A DNA stretch of 15,997 nt from Dunaliella salina (GCA_002284615.2 MU069805.1:179266-195262); one strand, 5' to 3'. Shown: positions 1 through 7,800, numbered from the stretch's first letter. Notes: generated by a model from the sequence alone, not told the origin. A program made the numbers and translations.

Positions 1-71
<71 letters not shown>

Positions 72-72
72 A
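1..72. repeat. (CA)n microsatellite
   Basis: An uninterrupted CA dinucleotide run fills the first 64 bases and continues after one CT interruption to about base 72. It runs off the left edge, so its full length is unknown. Confidence 0.98.
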
Positions 73-106
73 TTCCATCTATGGTCATGTCAGTGAACAA
101 GGGCTC

Positions 107-236
107 CATCTACTGGAGTCTGCCATACATTTACAAGCACTGCACACAAACATCTACTGTAGTCCACCAAGCGTAGAAGCACTGCATGCCAACATCTCCT
201 TTAGTCCGTCAGACATAAAGAGGCACTGCATGCCGA
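107..236. repeat. 42-44 bp minisatellite, three diverged units
   Basis: Three head-to-tail units begin at 107, 151 and 193. Each starts CATCT(A/C)CT, has an AGTC core about ten bases in, and ends with GCACTGCA followed by a short variable piece. Unit lengths are 44, 42 and 44 bp. It lies next to the CA microsatellite, so the left end of the window is simple-repeat DNA. Confidence 0.75.
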
Positions 237-1205
237 TGTTTTGCATGAGCAGCACAAGTTCACCTTGACAAGATGTGCCATTGGAAGCAAAAGCAGCTCT
301 CCAGGCCAAGCTCAAAAGCCAGGTCTTTGCAACTTCTCTTCTGTGGAGGGGGCTTGTGTTTTTTGAAGCCTTATTTGGCCCTTATTTCTCACTTTTCCCA
401 ATTCCTGCATAAGCTGTATCCATCGCCCAAGTGAATTTTTCTTCTCAGCATCCAAATCCGCATGAGGCATTCTGCAACCTTGGCCTTCAAATCACAGCAT
501 CCTCTGTGGCCAGGTTACTAAATGGGCCACCTTTGCACAGCATGCTGTATTCCTCAACCCTACTCCTGCACAGTTGGCACCCACACCATCATGCAACAGT
601 ACGAAAACTAAACAAGCCAGTTCCACACACCAAAAGAGACGTGAGATCCATGCGCTGCCCCCGAGCATTCACTTGCAGTGATTTGAGCTTTTGTTTGGTC
701 AGGTCTGGTTGCAGGCCTCAGTGTTTCTGCTCAGCTGCCCTTGTAGGCAGACATAGCAATGCAACCTCACCTTACCTCACCTTACCTTGCAGTGACCCAG
801 TGCGACCCACCTGTGGAAAAGCTTTCACAGCTTGTGCAGCAGCTGAACCTTAGTAACTCCTTTGGTGACTTTGTCAAGGGCTTGAGGCGAGAGTTCAGTA
901 GGCTTGCCAACAGCTGATGGCATTCCAAAGCTTGGGACATGCTGTCTAGTTGCCCTGGTGCCCAAAAGCTAGCAGGCACGGGAATTGTGACCTGTGTTGC
1001 CAAATTTGGCTGACGTCCAAAAACCACCATGGATGGAAATGGGCTCCTGTGCTGCTCAAGGCCTGCACAGGAACCAATCAAAGGACATCAAATGGTACTT
1101 GTGAACATGATACTTTGATTGCTGAAGTCGTGATGACAATGTTTTTTCAATCTACAGCAATGAAATGTCTCTGAATATGGGCCTGTCTAATGAATTGAAT
1201 GAGTG
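237..1205. other. unassigned non-coding stretch
   Basis: I see no convincing gene. The open frames here (for example 431-853 plus and 782-1081 minus) overlap one another, are rich in Cys, Ser, His and Leu, and show no recognisable motif. A short tandem repeat of CTCACCTTAC lies near 765-787. Nothing marks a promoter, RNA gene or transposon end. Confidence 0.5.
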
Positions 1206-1325
1206 AAAATAAAAGAAAAAGGCCATGTAGGCAGGGAAGACTCTCCCTACATCGATTAAGGCAAGGGAGACACATTGCCTCAAAGAGCCATACTTTTCCT
1301 CGCCAGAAGAGGAGAGAGAAAAGAA
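1206..1325 (-). mobile_element. LINE subfamily A, 3'-end fragment (copy A1)
   Basis: The plus strand starts with a degraded AAAAT/AAAAG tail (1206-1220), then a 12-position hairpin (arms 1225-1236 and 1241-1252, loop AAGA), then ATCGATTAAGG and a stretch like the 3' region of the long copy at 14696. This is therefore the 3' terminus of a minus-strand LINE, truncated at its 5' side. The right boundary is uncertain because similarity fades after about 1290. No clear target-site duplication remains, so it is probably one of the older copies. Confidence 0.72.
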
Positions 1326-1997
1326 AGAGAGGAAGGGTAAAAGATTCACGCTTGCCATTCGGCCAAGTGCATTTAGGAAATAGCCCCCCGTTGATTAGTA
1401 GGGTCCAATGATCGCCCCAACTCAGGAGCCTGAGACTCAGACCCTCGTCCCAAGTGGTGCACCCCATACACCGTTGACCGGGGTAGGCTGTAACATTTAC
1501 AGCAAATGAGCCACCGTTACAACCCATCAGAGGGGAATTAAAGTGAATCTATGGCGTGTCTGGTTGATGTAAGTTTGTGCACAAATTATGCAGAATGGGC
1601 GTGAGCTTTCTGCAACTTTGGCAGATCTTTGTAAGCCAATGCTTAGTTTTCTGAATTGATCAGAGGCATGCAAGTGACTACATGAATGAAGTAGTTAAAT
1701 ACACACAGACCATGCGTCTGGATGTGTGCAATTTTCACTCCGGTGGAGGATTTGCTGCATAATTTCTGCAGACGAGGAACCTCAGGAACCTTGGCAAGCT
1801 TTAACGTTCAAGTGGACAGCATGCATGTGATCATGAACCGTGGAGCTGTTGCTGGAAAAGAGTGACTCTGTTTTGTGGGAAGGGCTAGTCATCAGTTTGT
1901 AGCTTGGAGCTCTGAGGGCTGCGACTCCTTTAGCTTGTTAGCTAAGTATTACGCTGCAAACCATTCAGTTCAGCAGATCGAGCAAGGGGTGTTTGTT
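1326..1997. other. unassigned non-coding stretch before the gypsy LTR
   Basis: A 126-codon minus-strand frame covers 1147-1527. It mixes LINE 3' untranslated sequence with unrecognised DNA and has no motif I know, so I do not call it a gene. The part nearest 1998 could belong to the 5' LTR, because LTR similarity can only be traced from 1998, but I cannot fix the LTR start. Confidence 0.45.
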
Positions 1998-2264
1998 ACA
2001 GATTGTTTGGCGTGCAAACTTGCATAATCACATGATTGATCTGAGTCTTTTACGGGCGCTTTTCAAATGTGATAGTTTGGGGACTGGTGTATGGGCAGGT
2101 TCGGTACCTTGCCATCTCAATCTAAACTAATATAGAAAATTTGAGCTGGTTCCTAGCGCTCCGGGAGCTTAGCCTAAACTAACACTCAGCTCAACACACG
2201 CACGTGAGTACATCCTGCACTTATCAGGGCTTCTCGCATTCCTGCCCCTTTCCTGCCAGCTAAG
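1998..2264 (+). repeat. 5' LTR remnant of the gypsy element
   Basis: Two blocks match the region just after the chromodomain in the same order and orientation. Block 1 is 1998-2038 against 10957-10997, about 80% identical by eye over 41 bp, around the core CTTGCAT.ATCACAT. Block 2 is 2183-2264 against 11021-11100, sharing GTGAGT, TCCTGCACTT, GGCTT, TTCCTGC and AGCTAA in order. The blocks are about 120 bp closer together on the right, so one copy carries an indel. The position, directly before gag and after the pol remains, is what an LTR pair predicts. The TG...CA ends, primer-binding site and flanking duplication could not be identified. Confidence 0.62.
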
Positions 2265-2409
2265 CAAGTCGCAGGTCAATTCATCAATCATCAAAGGATT
2301 GGTTTTTATCCTTGATGGTGAGTAACGATGCCAATGCCTAGCCTCCTTTTCGGACTATTGCGGCAAACGCGTCCTCTGCGCTGCACTTGACTACAAATTC
2401 ACTTCAGAT

Positions 2410-3475
2410 ATGGGGGCTGGCTCAAATCCACTGGCACCTGTTCGTCCTGAGATCTGTTGGGGGATTTGGAACCAATTGAAGTGCGATCTGGTCTTGACAC
2501 TGGCAATTCAATTCAAAATCCGCTGCCTGTGCAAGATGCGGAGCACCAGAATGGTGCGCTTGTGCAAACAAACGTCAGAAATACGCTGACTGCCTTCAAT
2601 GGCCAGGCTCAAAGCACCAGCAATCAGGCCAATGTGCACGTAGCAAATCCGCTGGTTCAGCAAGCCGCTCGCGCCTTTTGACATGAGAACCCTTCATCTT
2701 TCTCAAGGATGTCTCTGTTTTTTGCAGGCCAACTAGGATGCTTGGGTGGCTCTGAGCCATGTCCAGCCATGGAAGCAGTTGAGGCCAGGCGAGTGCATTA
2801 AAGCTTGCCTCTTGGCTGGACTTCACTTGCTCAATCTTTGTGCACCTGTTTGGTCGTGATCTGACAAATCCAAGCCATGAGGCAAATATAATTCTGATCA
2901 GAGGAGCGATCAAGCACGGTTTAGAGCCTATAGTGAACCACGATTTGAAAAATTGCAAGTGCTTTTTTGCCTCTGATCTTCCTGTCTCAACTATCTGTGA
3001 CCGCCTTGTCCATGGCTTACGCCTAGAGTTGAGGGGTCTATGTGCATACCCTGTCCAAGGTGGTTTTCGGTAGTACTTGGATGACTGCATTGCAAAATGT
3101 CATTTCCTGCGAGCAGAGCATAAACCAATGTCCTTTTGCACGTGCTGTTGCTCCTGTTCAAAGCGTCAAGCCTCGCCCTAAGCACACTGCCGGCAAGGCT
3201 TCAGGTCCGCAGCAGCCGCTGCTGCAGGGTGAGGACTCCTGAGAGGTGGAGCTGAATTCAACACCTTGTTATTGCGGCAGGGCGTCGCACTGGCAACCCA
3301 GCCCCGCCTTTCAGCAGTGCTCACCCTGCTCTTTGGTGATCATTGCAGACTGTGAAAAGCGGAAGGCTAAGGAGGCTGTGGGTGGCAAGGCATCCAAGCG
3401 CAGCCCTGAGTCTGTTGCAGAGGGTTCTTCCAGGTCTCGGAAAGTGATGGAAGTTGTCCAAGGGGCTTTTACATA
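2410..3475 (+). pseudogene. gag: Ty3/gypsy gag remnant, copy 1 (capsid to zinc knuckle)
   Basis: This is the degraded structural gene of an LTR retrotransposon; an intact product would form the particle that packages element RNA. A plausible start is ATG 2410 (reads MGAGSNPLAPV), with a frameshift near 2455 into the 74-codon frame 2457-2681. After that come several stops and frame changes. A capsid-like stretch around 2870-3080 includes a CDRLVHGL segment followed by LELRGLCA, like the family's DRL..GL.PELR pattern. Frame 3042-3242 gives the basic linker with KPRPKHTAGKAS. Near 3265 the peptide CYCGRASHW looks like a zinc knuckle (C-x2-C-x4-H-x4-C) with broken spacing. Protease and most of RT do not follow; unrelated DNA starts at about 3490. 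It cannot make a protein. Identification is by family resemblance. Confidence 0.72.
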
Positions 3476-3489
3476 ACGCATATGGTTGC

Positions 3490-4636
3490 GTGGATGCTTG
3501 CCATCCAGGTTCGGCTAAAGCCATCCGACAAAGGACAAGTTTACTCAAGCTGACGGTAAGAGGTGCGAGTGAGACAGGGTTGCTGGGATTTTGGGTTTGC
3601 TCTTCCTTGCTACACTCCCGCACAATGCAGCACAGCACTTATTCTTCACATACAAGACAACTTTGGTACATAGTTGCCAGGCCTGCTCCCTTACGCCCCT
3701 CCCAGGGCAACGACAGGAGACTACACTGTCATTTGCTTGGTTTACAATGCTGAGAAGAGGTAATGTCAAACCCAGACCATTAAACTTCCAAATCTCAACA
3801 ACTGGTTGGCCAGTTGTTGAGCTAGTCTAAGAATAAGGTAACAGGCTGGTTAACCAGTTGCAAAACCATGGTTCAGCAATAACTTCTGGAATCAATGTGA
3901 GAGCACTGGCCTTTGTGCAGGACAGGCCTTTCAAAGGAAGGGCTGCCTTGCTCAAGCAGACATGGGCCTGCGTGCTTGCCTCATATAGCATCTCCTCCTG
4001 CACAGAGGCCAGATGTAAGCACTGACATTTAATTCGAAAGGGAATTACACCTTAAGTCAGAAGCCACAACCCTGTGTAACATCCTGCCTTGTGCCAGCCA
4101 GACCACCTCTGCCCGTTCTGAGAACATCACCTGTAATCTAGTTAAAAAAACTTTTTTTCAGCCTTGAGCTGGTCCCATTTGGTGAACCCTGCTGTGCGCT
4201 AGGTCTGCATGTTTGTGCACTCAGCCAGCAAAACTCACCCCCTGTGTACCCTAACCCTCCAGCTACACCCCCAAGCCTGAAGGTGGACCCCAGGATGGTC
4301 CCTGAGTGCACCGGTTTCCACCTGATGCGAGCTGGCAGGGGGCTGTCCTGGGGACGCTCCAAAGCCAGTCGAGAGGAGTTATGACGATATATAAAGGCTT
4401 TCTATTAATATTTTATGAAATTTAGGTACTTCAGCGGAGTGTTGGGACGGGGTCCGGATTTCAAATTCTTATTTCGTTCAAATCTCAGCAAACAGCCAAA
4501 CATGGGAGGCTGCAACATTTTTTAATTGATAAATCAAAGGAAAATTATCCCCTCAAAATCCGCGGAGAAGCTTGCATTCAAATCTGCTCGCAAACGCCTC
4601 GCGGATGTGTGCCCAAAAGCAAGATTTGGAGAAAAT
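3490..4636. other. foreign block inside the gypsy element, no gene seen
   Basis: The gag remnant stops near 3480 and gypsy sequence resumes only at about 5484. In between I see no coding motif. The short open frames at 3454-3830 overlap in different phases and look incidental. Features I can support are a cluster of perfect palindromes at 3796-3873 (listed separately), an A7CT7 run near 4144-4158, and AT-rich DNA at about 4380-4560. What the block derives from is unknown. Confidence 0.5.
3796..3873. repeat. cluster of three perfect palindromes
   Basis: Arms 3796-3805 and 3810-3819 are exact reverse complements (CAACAACTGG with loop TTGG). A 12-bp palindrome CTGGTTAACCAG follows at 3846-3857 and a 10-bp palindrome AACCATGGTT at 3864-3873. 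The first two share the CTGGTT/AACCAG core. No open frame or known site explains them. Confidence 0.7.
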
Positions 4637-4881
4637 GGCGCTGCCCCCCAGTTTGGGCCTGAGGGCCTGAGGGCCTGAGGACCTGAGGTCTCTAAGGGGT
4701 TGAGGTTTTATGGCTTGGCGCTATCGCGCCAAGCCCAAACCTCAACCCCTATCCCTAACCCTAACCCTAACCCTAACCCTGACCTCAACCCTTAAAAACA
4801 AGATCATTTTTTCTGAAGTTAGGGCCCCTCAGGCCCCTCAGGCCCCTCAGGCCCTTCAGGCCCAAACTGGGGGGCAGTGCC
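4637..4881. mobile_element. small fold-back element with telomere-like core
   Basis: The outer arms at about 4637-4688 and 4822-4881 are inverted copies: the left reads CTGCCCCCCAGTTTGGGCC then GCCTGAGG repeats, and the right is its near reverse complement. Both arms are built from short tandem units (GGCCTGAG left, GGCCCCTCA right). Inside lies a second, nearly perfect hairpin at 4695-4750 (inner arms 4712-4721 and 4726-4735, loop TATC; outer arms 4696-4708 and 4737-4749). Beside it is a CCCTAA run. The structure is that of a fold-back element or small inverted-repeat transposon. I find no flanking duplication and no transposase, so the mechanism is unknown. Confidence 0.68.
4751..4793. repeat. 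interstitial telomere-like repeats (CCCTAA)n
   Basis: Four consecutive CCCTAA units are flanked by slightly changed ones (ATCCCTAA at the left; CCCTGA and CTCAACCC at the right). On the other strand this is TTAGGG, the telomere type reported for many eukaryotes including some chlamydomonadalean algae. The run lies inside the fold-back element, so it is probably part of that element or a repair patch rather than a chromosome end. Confidence 0.85.
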
Positions 4882-5483
4882 TAGTAGTGAAGATTTTCAG
4901 AGTTTACAGCTCCAACGACTTTGCAGAGCCCAGCAACTCCTCCCTGGCGCCCATCATAGCAGCCCGCGCGTCAGTGTTGATGATGACAACCCCAGTCATC
5001 GGCCAGGACAAACGTTTTAAACGTGTTAACAGCAGGTGCGGAGGTGGCCTATCGGGGCCAGGCTAGGCCTCATTGCTTTTGTGCACCTGTCCGTGCGAAA
5101 ATCCGACAAGCACCAGGGGCCCTCAGGAAAATCCAAGATCACTTGCAATATCACCAGCAGGCTCCCCAAACGTTTGTTAACACTCGCTGCTGCAGTCTGG
5201 GCCCAAGCAGGGTCCTTCTCAAGAGTGACACTTACCAGGGGTGACCGAGAAACGCAGGTATCTGGCACACCTTGTGCTCCTTGATAATGTAAATAGTAGA
5301 GGGTAATTTCATCTGCCAACTCAAAACACTGAATGGTGGGCCCAAATGGAAGAAATGCCGGTTTCTAATCCACAGAGCTCAACCTGAGCCACATCCAGAT
5401 GTCACCAACAAGCCAGACAAGTCCTTTGATCCAAAGAAGCAACGTCCCCCACTCAGAAGTGGTTTTAAAAGTGTCCGGCAGTA
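4882..5483. other. unassigned block; possible short minus-strand coding pieces
   Basis: The minus strand holds a 97-codon frame (5319-5026) and, further along, a 31-codon frame from about 5000 to 4905 that begins MTGVVIINTDARAAMMGARE. Its composition is protein-like and faintly recalls the first strands of a PAS domain, but it is too short to call. The 97-codon frame has no motif I recognise. These could be exon fragments of a captured host gene or chance frames; I lean to chance or decay. Confidence 0.3.
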
Positions 5484-5667
5484 TACCACCCAAATTTGGC
5501 ATACTATGATAGGTTGTGGCGGCTGACTTTTGGCAGAACTTGGATGCAAATGTCGTTTGAGCAGAGCATTAACCAAAGTCCTTTTTCACTTGCTGATGCC
5601 CCTATTCAAAGCTTCAAACCTCGCCCTAAGCACACTGTTGGCAAGGCTTCAGTTCCACAGCCGGAAA
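5484..5667 (+). pseudogene. gag: Ty3/gypsy gag remnant, copy 2 (linker region)
   Basis: A second, diverged copy of the gag segment at about 3068-3213 lies here. Both share FEQSIN/CEQSIN, then QSxKPRPKHT and GKAS, across roughly 140 bp at about 80% identity by eye. Copy 2 lacks about 60 bp present in copy 1 (the LELRGLCA part) and ends at 5667, where a perfect hairpin and then RT sequence follow. The zinc knuckle, protease and most of RT are deleted. Two unequal gag copies inside one LTR pair mean either a second gypsy copy inserted or recombined here, or an internal duplication. Confidence 0.72.
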
Positions 5668-5689
5668 AATCGCTACTTCTGTAGCGATT
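5668..5689. repeat. perfect 9-bp hairpin at the gag-RT junction
   Basis: AATCGCTAC at 5668-5676 and GTAGCGATT at 5681-5689 are exact reverse complements around a TTCT loop. The hairpin lies between the last gag-like base and the first RT-like base, exactly where about 1 kb or more of gypsy sequence is missing. It may be the scar of the deletion. Confidence 0.75.
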
Positions 5690-5707
5690 AGCAGCAACCA
5701 CCCACCT

Positions 5708-5943
5708 CAAAATCGTTGCAAGCCTTCCTCGGCCTTGCAAATTACTCCCGGCATATTATGCCTCATAAAAGCTTTATTGTTGCTCCACTGAATCCATCAA
5801 GTGAAAGGCAGCCGCTTTCAACTGGCTGCATTGAGGTCCATCTGAAAAGCATGCATTCGAGGAAATCAAGCATGCTGTCATGCTCAGATCATGTTCTGAA
5901 ACATATACTGACTTGACAACACGAATCACTGCATGCTCTGACA
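5708..5943 (+). pseudogene. pol: gypsy RT C-terminus (thumb/connection), broken by a LINE
   Basis: This is the tail of the reverse transcriptase domain of a Ty3/gypsy polyprotein. The frame from 5716 reads QAFLGLANYSRHIMP, a clear match to the family's FLGLANYYRRFI motif, followed by IVAPLN (family IAAPL). Downstream, HAFEEIKHAV-like peptide in another phase matches the AF..IK.A helix. The RT fingers and palm, with the catalytic YxDD, are absent; they were lost between gag copy 2 and here. The reading ends in the 11-bp target duplication of the LINE at 5944, and the polyprotein resumes at 6642. Confidence 0.82.
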
Positions 5944-6641
5944 AAAGAGAAAAGAAAAGAAAAATCTACGCAGCCCAAGGCTGCGTGCATTAAAGGAAGG
6001 TCCTCTAACTGGAAAGCTAGAGGCCTCACCGGGAGGCTTTCAGAACCTACACTAGACACAGCTAGCCTAGGAGAGAGCCAGAAACAGATTTGATGGGGAT
6101 CTGGAGGGTTGCTGCTTGCCATGTCTCTGGACGCCCAGACTCTTCTTCTCCCATCTTCTGCCACCGCGCATCCAGCAAACCCCCTCCCAGAAGCCCCTTG
6201 AGAGCAAAGAGCGTGTCTAGCGTTTTTGATAGTGGTTCATCTTTGGATGGCATGGTCCCAGAGCTTGGCTGCTAGTGATTTGGCTGTTTGTTTGGTCAGG
6301 CCCAGATTTGTAAGGGGTGTAATTGTATACTCATTGTAAATGGTACCGGCCACACCAATTAAGATGATGTGCAAAGTCACTTTGTTATTCCTGTTTGGAT
6401 TTCTTGAGCTGCGGGTTTTAAGTCTGGTTATGGTGTGAGAATGTTGGGTCACTGCACACTGAAGAGTGATGGAGGGGTTTGTGTCGAAACAGAATTTTAG
6501 TTCAGCAAGATGAATTTTAGTTCACCAACATTTGCTGTGGGTTTTTACACAAAGGTTTAGGGCTGTATGGTTTCTGTTGGTGTGCATCCCGCTCATTGTT
6601 GAGTTTGTACACCTGAGGAGTATGTGGTCAATGCTCTGACA
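5933..6641 (-). mobile_element. LINE subfamily B copy in gypsy pol, 11-bp TSD
   Basis: Perfect direct repeats ATGCTCTGACA lie at 5933-5943 and 6631-6641. The insert 5944-6630 (687 bp) is a minus-strand, 5'-truncated LINE. At its 3' end (left) is a (TTTTC)n tail, seen on the plus strand as AAAGAGAAAAGAAAAGAAAAA. Next come a perfect 8-bp hairpin (5965-5983), a second stem (6002-6007 with 6018-6023), the 3' untranslated region, then coding sequence read leftward from 6630. Gypsy RT sequence on the left and RNase H on the right become contiguous and in phase when one repeat and the insert are ignored, which confirms a single insertion event. Confidence 0.93.
6078..6630 (-). pseudogene. LINE B ORF2 C-terminus, internally deleted
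   Basis: Read leftward on the minus strand. The first residues DHILLRC are the H-x4-C half of a zinc knuckle, followed by helix MHTNRNHTALNLC, which parallels the A-subfamily HMLSGC...TERHNIAGR. A stop (TGA, 6522-6524) follows, and the same frame continues with HLAELKFCFDT, the E-x-K half of the endonuclease-like motif (ELK codons 6495-6503). About 100 residues present in subfamily A, including RPDA, are missing, and a 20-bp tandem duplication (6492-6531) marks the join. The frame then runs through VTLHIILIGVAGTIYNEYT and shifts before the conserved end SNPPDPH near 6090-6110. There the stop codon has become CAA, so the frame reads on. It is non-functional. Confidence 0.78.
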
Positions 6642-7060
6642 CATGTCCCAGTTTTTTATGCACCTTTCCAGACGTACACTGATGCTTCTATGTTGGGAAC
6701 AGGAAGTATGCTCATGCAGAATGGTCGTGCTGGCCAATATCAACGCCGAGTACAGCTCTACGGAATTCAATTACATCACTGGTGAACAAGAGCTGTTGGC
6801 ACTTTCTTGTGTGCCCAAAGCATGGCGCTGCTATTTGGTAAAAGGGTCCACAGATACTGAACTTTTGAAAACCACCCAACATTTTACTGCAGACACAGCC
6901 AATTTTGTATTGCCGCCAGGAAAGAATAACTACGCAGGCAGTGAAAACACTCCCCACATCAATTAAGGAAAGGCCAGGCTTGTTGCAAATTTTTTTTGGA
7001 AATTCCGTTTATCATCAATCCTGACAAAAATAATGTGGCTGATGCACTGAGCCCAAATTC
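6642..7060 (+). pseudogene. pol: gypsy RNase H remnant, hit by a second LINE stub
   Basis: This is the RNase H domain that removes the RNA template during reverse transcription. From 6663 the peptide TYTDASMLGTGSMLMQ matches the first catalytic-Asp motif (family VxTDASxxxxGxVLxQ). A frameshift near 6735 leads to FNYITGEQELLAL, whose Glu lies in the second conserved helix, and then AWRCYL. Another shift leads to LLQTQP, the segment before RRQARW. A 52-bp LINE stub interrupts there (6921-6972). Afterwards the peptide NPDKNNVADALS (about 7015-7055) closes the domain, as in the family motif GKxNxVADALSR. There are at least two frameshifts besides the insertion. Confidence 0.87.
6915..6978 (-). 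mobile_element. 52-bp LINE A stub with 6-bp direct repeats
   Basis: GCCAGG at 6915-6920 and 6973-6978 flank a 52-bp insert (6921-6972). The insert is the extreme 3' end of a minus-strand LINE A: AAAGAATAA (tail), the hairpin (6932-6957), then ATTAAGGAAAG. It is nearly identical to the matching part of the copy at 12402. Ignoring the insert and one repeat rejoins the RNase H reading into one open phase through the NVADALS motif. The repeat is short, but the frame restoration makes the insertion secure. Confidence 0.87.
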
Positions 7061-7330
7061 TTGCTGAATATAGGGCTGTGTGCCTGTTTTTATCAGCAAT
7101 CCTTGCTGTGACTGCACGCAGCCAAGCTGCAAAGCAACAAGCTTCACCTGACACAGAACACGATAGGGAAGTGTCACATTTAAGTACGCCACCCTGTGCG
7201 CACATTTCTTGGTTCCCATCTTGCTGATTCCTTGCTCAGTGAAATCAAGGTGGGCTACCTCCTTGATTCCCGCTACAAAGACCCCAAATTTACCAAGGCC
7301 TCCCAGGGGATCCTCAGACCTGGAAGCATG
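7061..7330 (+). pseudogene. pol: RNase H to integrase linker of the gypsy polyprotein
   Basis: This interval lies between the RNase H end and the integrase zinc domain, at about the normal spacing for the family. It has stops in all three forward phases and only weak resemblance to a tether region. No insertion signature is visible. Minus-strand frames crossing it (6959-7354) are shadows. Confidence 0.5.
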
Positions 7331-7800
7331 TATTTGAAGCATATCATGGCTCACTCATGTGTGGGCATTATGGTGTGTTGGTGCCTTGCAATTTATGGTG
7401 GCATGGACTGATGTTGAGCAACATATGCAGCTCTGTGATTAGTACCTAACCATAACAAGGAAAGCACTCTGAAGAGCGCTGGCAAGATGCAGCCCCTTCC
7501 TGTTCCTGGGAGGCAATGTGAGTGTAGCAATGGATCTGGCTTCGGATCTGCCCAAGACCGCATGCCGCAACATATCAAATCTGGTTTTTGTGGACAGGTT
7601 GTCCAGACGCCACACCTGGAGGCCACATCTGAGAATTTGGGGCCCAAGGCTTTTGCTAATTTGTTTTTCCAGAATGTCATCCATGTCCATGGGCGGCCAG
7701 GCGGATTGGTCTCAGACAGAGGGCTTTACTTCCACAACAAAATCTGGGCAAGATCGACACAGATGGGTTGCATTGGAGGTATGTGGGGAGAGACATGAAA
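7331..7800 (+). pseudogene. pol: gypsy integrase, zinc domain and N-half of catalytic core
   Basis: Integrase joins element DNA to the chromosome. The HHCC zinc domain is recognisable: HIMAHSCVGIMVC stands for the H...H half and DVEQHMQLCD for the first Cys of the C..C half; the second Cys codon is mutated (CD then stop, then Tyr). The core follows in two phases: LPVPGRQ, then SVAMDLASDLPKT with the first catalytic Asp, VFVDRLS, TSENLGPKAFANLF, VHGRPGGLVSDRG with the second catalytic Asp, then NKIW. This order and spacing are typical of chromovirus integrase. The third acidic residue is not here; it lies after a break of about 2.1 kb, at about 9980. Several frameshifts are present. Confidence 0.88.

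Noticed and set aside
107..236. CRISPR-like repeat spacing
   Set aside because: Units are continuous and diverged throughout, without constant repeats and unique spacers, and the context is eukaryotic.
431..853. 140-codon plus-strand open frame
   Set aside because: Overlaps open frames on the other strand, has no motif, is rich in Cys/Ser/His, and its start has no supporting context. Treated as chance.
1147..1527. 126-codon minus-strand frame
   Set aside because: Runs through a LINE 3' untranslated region and unassigned DNA; the hydrophobic part comes from the pyrimidine-rich tail region, so it is not a membrane protein gene.
2596..3090. 164-codon minus-strand frame opposite gag
   Set aside because: It lies antisense to recognisable gag peptides and has no motif of its own; a shadow frame.
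4751..4793. True chromosome end
   Set aside because: Only about four exact telomere units, internal to a palindrome, with transposon-rich DNA on both sides.
6959..7354. 131-codon minus-strand frame across the RNase H-integrase linker
   Set aside because: Antisense to readable gypsy pol pieces and crosses the LINE stub; a shadow.
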